The position numbers were made by a program, and so were the translations under genes. This document shows, one piece after another, positions 24,200-37,500 of a DNA stretch of 64,000 nucleotides. Position 1 is the stretch's first letter; each line of letters starts with the position of its first letter. The stretch is from Membranipora membranacea (taxonomy: Eukaryota > Bryozoa > Gymnolaemata > Cheilostomatida > Membraniporidae), in the NCBI GenBank assembly GCA_914767715.1, contig OU612070.1, positions 21,194,025-21,258,024 of the forward strand, read 5' to 3'. The notes beneath the pieces are model-generated. The model was not told the origin of the DNA and searched no databases. It saw only the letters and a list, made by a program, of their open reading frames with translations.

Positions 24200-27100
24200 C
24201 CTTGGTATAATTTTTGAACGTTCAAGTCAGCGTAATTACCAACCATTTAATCGGAGGATCCAATTATTCTGCAGTTTGAATAAGGCCAATAAGGGCTTGA
24301 AGTGGTCGGAGTAATATAAGAATGCAACAGAGTTTTAATTTTTCAATGCTGCCGTTTGGCATGTTTTTTTTTGGCAAAAGTGGACGTCTTTAAAGTTTGC
24401 GCTGACGGAGAACGGAGACCCCCAGAGACAAACGGACTTCAGATTTGAGACGAGCAGGAGTTGCTCCTCCTTATGAGGTAGGTCAAAAGCAAATCTATTT
24501 TTTGACCCGAGCGAAAAAAAACCATGATACCCTCCCTTGGTATAATTTTTTGAAATTTCAAGTCAGCGTGATTACCAACCAGTTAATCGGAGGATCCCAA
24601 GATTTTGCAGTTTGAATAAGGCCAATATGGGCTGGAAGTGGTCGGAGTTAGATAAGAATCCAAAAGAGTTTGAATTTTTCAATGCTGCCGTTTGGCATGT
24701 TTTTTTTTGGCAAAAGTTGACGTCGTTAAAGTTGGCGCTGACGGAGAACGGAGACCCGCAGAGACAAACGGACTTCAGATTTGAGACAAGCAGGAGTTGC
24801 TCCTCCTTATGAGGTAGGTTAAAAGCAAATCTATTTTTTGACCCGAGCGAAAAAGAACCATGATACCCTCCCTTGGTATAATTTTTGAAATTTCAAGTCA
24901 GCGTAATTACCAACCAGTTAATCGGAGGATCCCAATATTCTACAGTTTGAATAAGGCCAATAAGGGCTTGAAGTGGTCGGAGTTAGATAAGAATCCAACA
25001 GAGTTTTAATTTTTCAATGCTGCCGTTTGGCATGTTTTTTTTTGGCAAAAGTGGACGTCTTTAAAGTTGGCGCTGACGGAGAACGGAGACCCCTAGAGAC
25101 AAACGGACTTCAGATTTGAGACGAGCAGGAGTTGCTTCTCCTTATGAGGTAGGTTAAAAGCCAATCTATTTTTTGACCCTAGCGAAAAAAAACCATGATA
25201 CCCTCCCTTGGTATAATTTTTGAAAGTTCAAGTCAGCGTAATTACCAACCATTTAATCGGAGGATCCCAATATTCTGCAGTTTGAATAAGGCCAATAAGG
25301 GCTTGAAGTGGTCGGAGTAAGATAAGAATCCAACAGAGTTTTAATTTTTCAATGCTGCCGTTTGGCATGCTTTTTTTTGGCAAAAGTGGACGTCTTTAAA
25401 GTTGGCGCTGACGGAGAACGGAGACCCCCAGAGACAAACGAACTTCAGATTTGAGACAAGCAGGAGTTGCTCCTCCTTATGAGGTAGGTCAAAAGCAAAT
25501 CTATTTTTTGACCCGAACGAGAAAAAACCATGATACCCTCCCTTGGTATAATTTTTGAAATTTCAAGTCAGCGTAATCACCAACCAGTTAATCGGAGGAT
25601 CCCAATATTTTGCAGTTTGAATAAGGCCAATAAGGGCTGGAAGTGGTCGGAGTTAGATAGGAATCCAAAAGAGTTTTAATTTTTCAATGCTGCCGTTTGG
25701 CATGTTTTTTATTGGCAAAAGTGGACGTCGTTAAAGTTGGCGCTGACGGAGAACGGAGACCCGCAGAGACAAACGGACTTCAGATTTGAGACGAGCAGGA
25801 GTTGCTTCTCCTTATGAGGTAGGTTAAAAGCCAATCTATTTTTTGACCCGAGCGAAAAAAAACCATGATACCCTCCCTTGGTATAATTTTTGAACGTTCA
25901 AGTCAGCGTAATTACCAACCATTTAATCGGAGGATCCCAATATTCTGCAGTTTGAATAAGGCCAATAAGGGCTTGAAGTGGTCGGAGTAATATAAGAATG
26001 CAACAGAGTTTTAATTTTTCAATGCTGCCGTTTGGCATGTTTTTTTTTGGCGAAAGTGGACGTCTTTAAAGTTGGCGCTGACGGAGAACGGAGACCCCCA
26101 GAGACAAACGGACTTCAGATTTGAGACGAGCAGGAGTTGCTCCTCCTTATGAGGTAGGTCAAAAGCAAATCTATTTTTTGACCCGAGCGAAAAAAAACCA
26201 TGATACCCTCCCTTGGTATAATTTTTGAAATTTCAAGTCAGCGTAATTACCAACCAGTTAATCGGAGGATCCCAATATTTTGCAGTTTGAATAAGGCCAA
26301 TATGGGCTGGAAGTGGTCGGAGTTAGATAAGAATCCAAAAGAGTTTGAATTTTTCAATGCTGCCGTTTGGCATGTTTTTTTTTGGCAAAAGTTGACGTCG
26401 TTAAAGTTGGCGCTGACGGAGAACGGAGACCCGCAGAGACAAACGGACTTCAGATTTGAGACGAGCAGGAGTTGCTCCTCCCTATGAGGTAGGTTAAAAG
26501 CAAATCTATTTTTTGACCCGAGCGAAAAAAAACTATGATACCCTCCCTTGGTGTAATTTTTGAAATTTCAAGTCAGCGTAATTACCAACCAGTTAATCGG
26601 AGGATCCCAATATTCTACAGTTTGAATAAGGCCAATAAGGGCTTGAAGTGGTCGGAGTTAGATAAGAATCCAACAGAGTTTTAATTTTTCAATGCTGCCG
26701 TTTGGCATGTTTTTTTTTGGCAAAAGTGGACGTCTTTAAAGTTGGCGCTGACGGAGAACGGAGACCCCTAGAGACAAACGGACTTCAGATTTGAGACAAG
26801 CAGGAGTTGCTCCTCCTTATGAGGTAGGTTAAAAGCAAATCTATTTTTTGACCCGAGCGAAAAAAAACCATGATACCCTCCCTTGGTATAATTTTTGAAA
26901 TTTCAAGTCAGCGTAATTACCAACCAGTTAATCGGAGGATCCCAATATTCTGCAGTTTGAATAAGGCCAATATGGGCTTGAAGTGGTCGGAGTTAGATAA
27001 GAATCCAAAAGAGGTTTAATTTTTCAATGCTGCCGTTTGGCATGTTTTTTTTTGGCAAAAGTGGACGTCGTTAAAGTTGGCGCTGACGGAGAACGGAGAC

Positions 27101-28880
27101 CCGCAGAGACAAACGGACTTCAGATTTGAGACGAGCAGGAGTTGCTTCTCCTTATGAGGTAGGTTAAAAGCAAATCTATTTTTTGACCCGAGCGAAAAAA
27201 AACTATGATACCCTCCCTTGGTATAATTTTTGAAATTTCAAGTCAGCGTAATTACCAACCAGTTAATCGGAGGATCCCAATATTCTGCAGTTTGAATAAG
27301 GCCAATAAGGGCTTGAAGTGGTCGGAGTTAGATAAGAATCCAAAACAGTTTTAATTTTTCAATGCTGCTGTTTGGCATGTTTTTTTTTGGCAAAAGTGGA
27401 CGTCTTTAAAGTTGGCGCTGACGGAGAACGGAGACCCCCAGAGACAAACGGACTTCAGATTTGAGACGAGCAGGAGTTGCTCCTCCTTATGAGGTAGGTT
27501 AAAAGCAAAACTATTTTTTGACCCGAGCGAAAAAAAACCATGATACCCTCCCTTGGTATAATTTTTGAAATTTCAAGTCAGCGTAATTACCAACCAGTTA
27601 ATCGGAGGATCCCAATATTCTGCGGTTTGAATAAGGCCAATAAGGGCTTGAAGTGGTCGGAGTTAGATAAGAATCCAAAACAGTTTTAATTTTTCATTGC
27701 TGATGTTTGGCATGTTTTTTTTTGGCAAAAGTGGACGTCGTTAAAGTTGGCGCTCACGGAGAACGGAGACCCGCAGAGACAAACGGACTTCAGATTTGAG
27801 ACGAGCAGGAGTTGCTCCTCCTTATGAGGTAGGTTAAAAGCAAATCTATTTTTTGACCCGAGCGAAAAAAAACTATGATACCCTCCCTTGGTATAATTTT
27901 TGAAATTTCAAGTCAGCGTAATTACCAACCAGTTAATCGGAGGATCCCAATATTCTGCAGTTTGAATAAGGCCGATAAGGGCTTGAAGTGGTCGGAGTTA
28001 GATAAGAATCCAACAGAGTTTTAATTTTTCAATGCTGCCGTTTGGCATGTTTTTTTTTGGCAAAAGTGGACGTCTTTAAAGTTGACGCTGACGGAGAACG
28101 GAGACCCCCAGAGACAAACGGACTTCAGATTTGAGACGAGCAGGAGTTGCTCCTCCTTATGAGGTAGGTTAAAAGCAAATCTATTTTTTGACCCGAGCGA
28201 AAAAAAACCATGATACCCTCCCTTGGTATAATTTTGGAAATTTCAAGTCAGCGTAATTACCAACCAGTTATTCGGAGGATCCCAATATTCTGCAGTTTGA
28301 ATAAGGCCAATAAGGGCTTGAAGTGGTCGGAGTTAGATAAGAATCCAACAGAGTTTTAATTTTTCAATGCTGCCGTTTGGCATGTTTTTTTTTGGCAAAA
28401 GTGGACGTCTTTGAAGTTGGCGCTGACGGAGAACGGAGACCTCCGGAGACAAACGGACTTCAGATTTGAGACGAGCAGGAGTTGCTCCTCCTTATGAGGT
28501 AGGTTAAAAGCAAATCTATTTTTTGACCCTAGCGAAAAAAAACCATGATACCCTCCCTTGGTTTAATTTTAGAAATTTCAAGTCAGCGTAATTACCAACC
28601 AGTTAATCGGAGGATCCCAATATTCTGCAGTTTGAATAAGGCCAATAAGGGCTTGAAGTGGTCGGAGTTAGATAAGAATCCAAAAGAGTTTTAATTTTTC
28701 AATGCTTCTGTTTGGCATGTTTTTTTTTGGCAAAAGTGGACGTCGTTAAAGTTGGCGCTCACGGAGAACGGAGACCCACAAGACAAACGGACTCCAGATT
28801 CGAGACGAGCAGGAGTTGCTCCTCCTTATGAGGTAGGTTAAAAGCAAATCTATTTTTTGACCCGAGAGAAAAAAAACCAT
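24200..28880 (+). repeat. Five-monomer HOR and mixed monomers
   Basis: Several rare variants recur with a 1,675-bp (five-unit) offset: GTAATATAAGAATGC at 24,311 and 25,986, CCAATATGGGCTGG at 24,622 and 26,297, TATTCTACAG near 24,937 and 26,612, and GACCCCTAGAG near 25,088 and 26,763. The match covers about 0.9 kb of each copy. Right of about 26,800 the marker combinations resemble the dimeric domain near 22,800-23,700 (AAAACTATTTTTT at 22,816 and 27,509) and then lead into the next HOR. Confidence 0.7.
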
Positions 28881-31800
28881 GATACGCTCCCTTGGTATAA
28901 TTTTTGAAATTTCAAGTCAGCGTAATTACCAACCAGTTAATCGGAGGATCCCAATATTCTGCAGTTTGAATAAGGCCAATAAGGGCTTGAAGTGGTCGGA
29001 GTTAGATAAGAATCCAAAACAGTTTTAATTTTTCAATGCTGCTGTTTGGCATGTTTTTTTTTGGCAAAAGTGGACGTCGTTAAAGTTGGCGCTCACCGAG
29101 AACGGAGACCCGCAGAGACAAACGGACTTCAGATTTGAGACAAGCAGGAGTTGCTCCTCCTTATGAGGTAGGTTAAAGGCAAATCTATTTTTTGACCCGA
29201 GCGAAAAAAAGCCATGATACCCTCCCTTGGTATAATTTTTGAAATTTCAAGTCAGCGTAATTACCAACCAGTTAATCGGAGGATCCCAATATTCTGCAGT
29301 TTGAATAAGGCCAATAAGGGCTTGAAGTGGTCGGAGTAATATAAGAATGCAACAGAGTTTTAATTTTTCAATGCTGCCGTTTGGCATGTTTTTTTTTGGC
29401 AAAAGTGGACGTCTTTAAAGTTGGCGCGGACGGAGAACGGAGACCCCCAGAGACAAACGGACTTCAGATTTGAGACGAGCAGGAGTTGCTCCTCCTTATG
29501 AGGTAGGTTAAAAGCAAATCTATTTTTTGACCCGAGCGAAAAAAAACCATGATACCCTCCCTTGGTATAATTTTGGAAATTTCAAGTCAGCGTAATTACC
29601 AACCAGTTATTCGGAGGATCCCAATATTCTGCAGTTTGAATAAGGCCAATAAGGGCTTGAAGTGGTCGGAGTTAGATAAGAATCCAACAGAGTTTTAATT
29701 TTTCAATGCTGCCGTTTGGCAAGTTTTTTTTTGGCAAAAGTGGACGTCTTTAAAGTTGGCGCTGACGGAGAACGGAGACCTCCGGAGACAAACGGACTTC
29801 AGATTTGAGATGAGCAGGAGTTGCTCCTCCTTATGAGGTAGGTTAAAAGCAAATCTATTTTTTGACCCTAGCGAAAAAAAACCATGATACCCTCCCTTGG
29901 TTTAATTTTAGAAATTTCAAGTCAGCGTAATTACCAACCAGTTAATCGGAGGATCCCAATATTCTGCAGTTTGAATAAGGCCAATAAGGGCTTGAAGTGG
30001 TCGGAGTTAGATAAGAATCCAAAAGAGTTTTAATTTTTCAATGCTTCTGTTTGGCATGTTTTTTTTTGGCAAAAGTGGACGTCGTTAAAGTTGGCGCTCA
30101 CGGAGAACGGAGACCCACAAGACAAACGGACTCCAGATTCGAGACGAGCAGGAGTTGCTCCTCCTTATGAGGTAGGTTAAAAGCAAATCTATTTTTTGAC
30201 CCGAGCGAAAAAAAGCCATGATACCCTCCCTTGGTATAATTTTTGAAATTTCAAGTCAGCGTAATTACCAACCAGTTAACCGGATGATCCCAATATTCTG
30301 CAGTTTGAATAAGGCCAATAAGGGCTTGAAGTGGTCGGAGTTAGATAAGAATCCAAAACAGTTTTAATTTTTCATTGCTGATGTTTGGCATGTTTTTTTT
30401 TGGCAAAAGTGGACGTCGTTAAAGTTGGCGCTCACGGAGAACGGAGACCCGCAGAGACAAACGGACTTCAGATTTGAGACGAGCAGGAGTTGCTCCTCCT
30501 TATTTGGTAGGTTAAAAGCAAATCTATTTTTTGACCCGAGCGAAAAAAAACTATGATACCCTCCCTTGGTATAATTTTTGAAATTTCAAGTCAGCGTAAT
30601 TACCAACCAGTTAATTGGAGGATACAATATTCTGCAGTTTGAATAAGGCCGATAAGGGCTTGAAGTGGTCGGAGTTAGATAAGAATCCAACAGAGTTTTA
30701 ATTTTTCAATGCTGCCGTTTGGCATGTTTTTTTTTGGCAAAAGTGGACGTCTTTAAAGTTGACGCTGACGGAGAACGAAGACCCCCAGAGACAAACGGAC
30801 TTCAGATTTGAGGCGAGCAGGAGTTGCTCCTCCTTATGAGGTAGGTTAAAAGCAAATCTATTTTTTGACCCGAGCGAAAAAAAACCATGATACCCTCCCT
30901 TGGTATAATTTTGGAAATTTCAAGTCAGCGTAATTACCAACCAGTTATTCGGAGGATCCCAATATTCTGCAGTTTGAATAAGGCCAATAAGGGCTTGAAG
31001 TGGTCGGAGTTAGATAAGAATCCAACAGAGTTTTAATTTTTCAATGCTGCCGTTTGGCATGTTTTTTTTTGGCAAAAGTGGACGTCTTTAAAGTTGGCGC
31101 TGACGGAGAACGGAGACCTCCGGAGACAAACGGACTTCAGATTTGAGACGAGCAGGAGTTGCTCCTCCTTATGAGGTAGGTTAAAAGCAAATCTATTTTT
31201 TGACCCTAGCGAATAAAAACCATGATACCCTCCCTTGGTTTAATTTTAGAAATTTCAAGTCAGCGTAATTACCAACCAGTTAATCGGAGGATCCCAATAT
31301 TCTGCAGTTTGAATAAGGCCAATAAGGGCTTGAAGTGGTCGGAGTTAGATAAGAATCCAAAAGAGTTTTAATTTTTCAATGCTTCTGTTTGGCATGTTTT
31401 TTTTTGGCAAAAGTGGACGTCGTTAAAGTTGGCGCTCACGGAGAACGGAGACCCACAAGACAAACGGACTCCAGATTCGAGACGAGCAGGAGTTGCTCCT
31501 CCTTATGAGGTAGGTTAAAAGCAAATCTATTTTTTGACCCGAGCGAAAAAAAACCATGATACGCTCCCTTGGTATAATTTTTGAAATTTCAAGTCAGCGT
31601 AATTACCAACCAGTTAATCGGAGGATCCCAATATTCTGCAGTTTGAATAAGGCCAATAAGGGCTTGAAGTGGTCGGAGTTAGATAAGAATCCAAAACAGT
31701 TTTAATTTTTCAATGCTGCTGTTTGGCATGTTTGTTTTTGGCAAAAGTGGACGTCGTTAAAGTTGGCGCTCACCGAGAACGGAGACCCGCAGAGACAAAC

Positions 31801-33050
31801 GGACTTCAGATTTGAGACAAGCAGGAGTTGCTCCTCCTTATGAGGTAGGTTAAAGGCAAATCTATTTTTTGACCCGAGCGAAAAAAAGCCATGATACCCT
31901 CCCTTGGTATAATTTTTGAAATTTCAAGTCAGCGTAATTACCAACCAGTTAATCGGAGGATCCCAATATTCTGCAGTTTGAATAAGGCCAATAAGGGCTT
32001 GAAGTGGTCGGAGTAATATAAGAATGCAACAGAGTTTTAATTTTTCAATGCTGCCGTTTGGCATGTTTTTTTTTGGCAAAAGTGGACGTCTTTAAAGTTG
32101 GCGCTGACGGAGAACGGAGACCCCCAGAGACAAACGGACTTCAGATTTGAGACGAGCAGGAGTTGCTCCTCCTTTTGAGGTAGGTTAAAAGCAAATCTAT
32201 TTTTTGACCCGAGCGGAAAAAAACCATGATACCCTCCCTTGGTATAATTTTGGAAATTTCAAGTCAGCGTAATTACCAACCAGTTATTCGGAGGATCCCA
32301 ATATTCTGCAGTTTGAATAAAGCCAATAAGGGCTTGAAGTGGTCGGAGTTAGATAAGAATCCAACAGAGTTTTAATTTTTCAATGCTGCCGTTTGGCAAG
32401 TTTTTTTTTGGCAAAAGTGGACGTCTTTAAAGTTGGCATTGACGGAGAACGGAGACCTCCGGAGACAAACGGACTTCAGATTTGAGACGAGCAGGAGTTG
32501 CTCCTCCTTATGAGGTAGGTTAAAAGCAAATCTATTTTTTGACCCTAGCGAAAAAAAACCATGATACCCTCCCTTGGTTTAATTTTAGAAATTTCAAGTC
32601 AGCGTAATTACCAACCAGTTAATCGGAGGATCCCAATATTCTGCAGTTTGAATAAGGCCAATAAGGGCTTGAAGTGGTCGGAGTTAGATAAGAATCCAAA
32701 AGAGTTTTAATTTTTCAATGCTTCTGTTTGGCATGTTTTTTTTTGGCAAAAGTGGACGTCGTTAAAGTTGGCGCTCACGGAGAACGGAGACCCACAAGAC
32801 AAACGGACTCCAGATTCGAGACGAGCAGGAGTTGCTCCTCCTTATGAGGTAGGTTTAAAGCAAATCTATTTTTTGACCCGAGCGAAAAAAAACCATGATA
32901 CGCTCCCTTGGTATAATTATGAAATTTCAAGTCAGCGTAATTACCAACCAGTTAATCGGAGGATCCCAATATTCTGCAGTTTGAATAAGGCCAATAAGGG
33001 CTTGAAGTGGTCGGAGTTAGATAAGAATCCAAAACAGTTTTAATTTTTTA
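28200..33050 (+). repeat. Second four-monomer HOR, period about 1,340 bp
   Basis: A monomer with the linked variants GACCCTAGCG and GGTTTAATTTTAGAA is followed by one with ACCCACAAGACAAAC and CTCCAGATTCGAG. The second marker occurs at about 28,774, 30,114, 31,454 and 32,794, at 1,340-bp spacing. ATTTTGGAAATTTC monomers precede each. The fourth position varies between copies: some have GATACGCTCCC, others AACCGGATGATCC with CATTGCTGATG. ACCCACAAGAC lacks two bases of the usual ACCCGCAGAGAC. Confidence 0.8.
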
Positions 33051-34575
33051 ATGCTGCTGTTTGGCATGTTTTTTTTTGGCAAAAGTGGACGTCGTTAAAG
33101 TTGGCGCTCACCGAGAACGGAGACCCGCAGAGACAAACGGACTTCAGATTTGAGACAAGCAGGAGTTGCTCCTCCTTATGAGGTAGGTTAAAGGCAAATC
33201 TATTTTTTGACCCGAGCGAAAAAAAGCCATGATACCCTCCCTTGGTATAATTTTTGAAATTTCAAGTCAGCGTAATTACCAACCAGTTAATCGGATGATC
33301 CCAATATTCTGCAGTTTGAATAAGGCCGATAAGGGCTTGAAGTGGTAGGAGTTAGATAAGAATCCAACAGAGTTTCAATTTTTCAATGCTGCCGTATGGC
33401 ATGTTTTTTTTTGGCAAAAGTGGACGTCGTTAAAGTTGGCGCTGACGGAGAACGGAGACCCGCAGAGACAAACGGACTTCAGATTTGAGACGAGCAGGAG
33501 TTGCTCCTCCTTATGAGGTAGGTTAAAAGCAAATCTATTTTTTGACCCGAGCGAAAAAAAACCATGATACCCTCCCTTGGTATAATTTTTGAAATTTCAA
33601 GTCAGCGTAATTACCAACCAGTTAATCGGAGGATCCCAATATTCTGCAGTTTGAATAAGGCCAATAAGGGCTTGAAGTGGTCGGAGTTAGATAAGAATCT
33701 AACAGAGTTTTAATTTTTCAATGCTGCCGTTTGGCATGTTTTTTTTTGGCAAAAGTGGACGTCGTTAAAGTTGGCGCTGACGGAGACCGGAGACCCGCAG
33801 AGACAAACGGACTTCAGATTTATGACGAGCAGGAGTTGCTCCTCCTTATGAGGTAGGTTAAAAGCGAATCTATTTTTTGACCCGAGCGAAAAAAAACCAT
33901 GATACCCTCCCTTGGTATAATTTTTTAAATTTCAAGTCAGCGTAATTACCAACCAGTTAATCGGAGGATCCCAATATTCTGCAGTTTGAATAAGGCCAAT
34001 AAGGGCTTGAAGTGGTCGGAGTTAGATAAGAATCCAACAGAGTTTTAATTTTTCAATGCTGCCGTTTGGCATTTTTTTGGGAAAAGTGGACGTCTTTAAA
34101 GTTGGCGCTGACGGAGAACGGAGACCCCCAGAGACAAACGGACTTCAGATTTGAGACGAGCAGGAGTTGCTCCTCCTTATGAGGTAGGTTAAAAGCAAAT
34201 CTATTTTTTGACCCGAGCGAAAAAAAACCATGATACCCTCCCTTGGTATAATTTTTGAAATTTCAAGTCAGCATAATTACCAACCAGTTAATCGGAGGAT
34301 CCCAATATTCTGCAGTTTGAATAAGGCCAATAAGGGCTTGAAGTGGTCGGAGTTAGATAAGAATCCAACAGAGTTTTAATTTTTCAATGCTGCCGTATGG
34401 CATGTTTTTTTTTGGCAAAAGTGGACGTCGTTAAAGTTGGCGCTGACGGAGAACGGAGACCCGCAGAGACAAACGGACTTCAGATTTGAGACGAGCAGGA
34501 GTTGCTCCTCCTTATGAGGTAGTTTAAAAGCAAATCTATTTTTTGGCCCGAGCGAAAAAAAACCATGATACCCTC
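28890..34575 (+). repeat. 17-monomer tandem duplication, copy A (5,686 bp)
   Basis: Every rare marker in this block recurs 5,686 bp later. Examples are GAGACCGGAGACC with TTTATGACGAGC (33,786 and 39,472), the short tract GGCATTTTTTTGGGAAAAG (about 34,069 and 39,755), GAGGTAGTTTAAAAG (about 34,517 and 40,203), and the GTAATATAAGAATGC monomer (about 29,336 and 35,022). 5,686 is 17 x 335 minus 9. The right end of copy A abuts the left end of copy B, so this is a direct tandem duplication. It includes the 1,340-bp HOR, giving at least three nested levels. Confidence 0.88.
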
Positions 34576-37500
34576 CCTTGGTATAATTTTTGAAATTTCA
34601 AGTCAGCGTAATTACCAACCAGTTAATCGGAGGATCCCAATATTCTGCAGTTTGAATAAGGCCAATAAGGGCTTGAAGTGGTCGGAGTTAGATAAGAATC
34701 CAAAACAGTTTTAATTTTTCAATGCTGCTGTTTGGCATGTTTTTTTTTGGCAAAAGTGGACGTCGTTAAAGTTGGCGCTCACCGAGAACGGAGACCCGCA
34801 GAGACAAACGGACTTCAGATTTGAGACAAGCAGGAGTTGCTCCTCCTTATGAGGTAGGTTAAAGGCAAATCTATTTTTTGACCCGAGCGAAAAAAAGCCA
34901 TGATACCCTCCCTTGGTATAATTTTTGAAATTTCAAGTCAGCGTAATTACCAACCAGTTAATCGGAGGATCCCAATATTCTGCAGTTTGAATAAGGCCAA
35001 TAAGGGCTTGAAGTGGTCGGAGTAATATAAGAATGCAACAGAGTTTTAATTTTTCAATGCTGCCGTTTGGCATGTTTTTTTTTGGCAAAAGTGGACGTCT
35101 TTAAAGTTGGCGCGGACGGAGAACGGAGACCCCCAGAGACAAACGGACTTCAGATTTGAGACGAGCAGGAGTTGCTCCTCCTTATGAGGTAGGTTAAAAG
35201 CAAATCTATTTTTTGACCCGAGCGAAAAAAAACCATGATACCCTCCCTTGGTATAATTTTGGAAATTTCAAGTCAGCGTAATTACCAACCAGTTATTCGG
35301 AGGATCCCAATATTCTGCAGTTTGAATAAGGCCAATAAGGGCTTGAAGTGGTCGGAGTTAGATAAGAATCCAACAGAGTTTTAATTTTTCAATGCTGCCG
35401 TTTGGCAAGTTTTTTTTTGGCAAAAGTGGACGTCTTTAAAGTTGGCGCTGACGGAGAACGGAGACCTCCGGAGACAAACGGACATCAGATTTGAGACGAG
35501 CAGGAGTTGCTCCTCCTTATGAGGTAGGTTAAAAGCAAATCTATTTTTTGACCCTAGCGAAAAAAAACCATGATACCCTCCCTTGGTTTAATTTTAGAAA
35601 TTTCAAGTCAGCGTAATTACCAACCAGTTAATCGGAGGATCCCAATATTCTGCAGTTTGAATAAGGCCAATAAGGGCTTGAAGTGGTCGGAGTTAGATAA
35701 GAATCCAAAAGAGTTTTAATTTTTCAATGCTTCTGTTTGGCATGTTTTTTTTTGGCAAAAGTGGACGTCGTTAAAGTTGGCGCTCACGGAGAACGGAGAC
35801 CCACAAGACAAACGGACTCCAGATTCGAGACGAGCAGGAGTTGCTCCTCCTTATGAGGTAGGTTAAAAGCAAATCTATTTTTTGACCCGAGCGAAAAAAA
35901 GCCATGATACCCTCCCTTGGTATAATTTTTGAAATTTCAAGTCAGCGTAATTACCAACCAGTTAACCGGATGATCCCAATATTCTGCAGTTTGAATAAGG
36001 CCAATAAGGGCTTGAAGTGGTCGGAGTTAGATAAGAATCCAAAACAGTTTTAATTTTTCATTGCTGATGTTTGGCATGTTTTTTTTTGGCAAAAGTGGAC
36101 GTCGTTAAAGTTGGCGCTCACGGAGAACGGAGACCCGCAGAGACAAACGGACTTCAGATTTGAGACGAGCAGGAGTTGCTCCTCCTTATTTGGTAGGTTA
36201 AAAGCAAATCTATTTTTTGACCCGAGCGAAAAAAAACTATGATACCCTCCCTTGGTATAATTTTTGAAATTTCAAGTCAGCGTAATTACCAACCAGTTAA
36301 TTGGAGGATACAATATTCTGCAGTTTGAATAAGGCCGATAAGGGCTTGAAGTGGTCGGAGTTAGATAAGAATCCAACAGAGTTTTAATTTTTCAATGCTG
36401 CCGTTTGGCATGTTTTTTTTTGGCAAAAGTGGACGTCTTTAAAGTTGACGCTGACGGAGAACGAAGACCCCCAGAGACAAACGGACTTCAGATTTGAGAC
36501 GAGCAGGAGTTGCTCCTCCTTATGAGGTAGGTTAAAAGCAAATCTATTTTTTGACCCGAGCGAAAAAAAACCATGATACCCTCCCTTGGTATAATTTTGG
36601 AAATTTCAAGTCAGCGTAATTACCAACCAGTTATTCGGAGGATCCCAATATTCTGCAGTTTGAATAAGGCCAATAAGGGCTTGAAGTGGTCGGAGTTAGA
36701 TAAGAATCCAACAGAGTTTTAATTTTTCAATGCTGCCGTTTGGCATGTTTTTTTTTGGCAAAAGTGGACGTCTTTAAAGTTGGCGCTGACGGAGAACGGA
36801 GACCTCCGGAGACAAACGGACTTCAGATTTGAGACGAGCAGGAGTTGCTCCTCCTTATGAGGTAGGTTAAAAGCAAATCTATTTTTTGACCCTAGCGAAT
36901 AAAAACCATGATACCCTCCCTTGGTTTAATTTTAGAAATTTCAAGTCAGCGTAATTACCAACCAGTTAATCGGAGGATCCCAATATTCTGCAGTTTGAAT
37001 AAGGCCAATAAGGGCTTGAAGTGGTCGGAGTTAGATAAGAATCCAAAAGAGTTTTAATTTTTCAATGCTTCTGTTTGGCATGTTTTTTTTTGGCAAAAGT
37101 GGACGTCGTTAAAGTTGGCGCTCACGGAGAACGGAGACCCACAAGACAAACGGACTCCAGATTCGAGACGAGCAGGAGTTGCTCCTCCTTATGAGGTAGG
37201 TTAAAAGCAAATCTATTTTTTGACCCGAGCGAAAAAAAACCATGATACGCTCCCTTGGTATAATTTTTGAAATTTCAAGTCAGCGTAATTACCAACCAGT
37301 TAATCGGAGGATCCCAATATTCTGCAGTTTGAATAAGGCCAATAAGGGCTTGAAGTGGTCGGAGTTAGATAAGAATCCAAAACAGTTTTAATTTTTCAAT
37401 GCTGCTGTTTGGCATGTTTGTTTTTGGCAAAAGTGGACGTCGTTAAAGTTGGCGCTCACCGAGAACGGAGACCCGCAGAGACAAACGGACTTCAGATTTG

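Noticed and set aside
32768-33043. Two identical 91-codon frames at 32,768-33,043 and 38,454-38,729
   Set aside because: They are two copies of the same monomers in the 5,686-bp duplication. The frame exists because of the two-base loss in ACCCACAAGAC and a 2-bp loss in the T tract, and the start is not an ATG.
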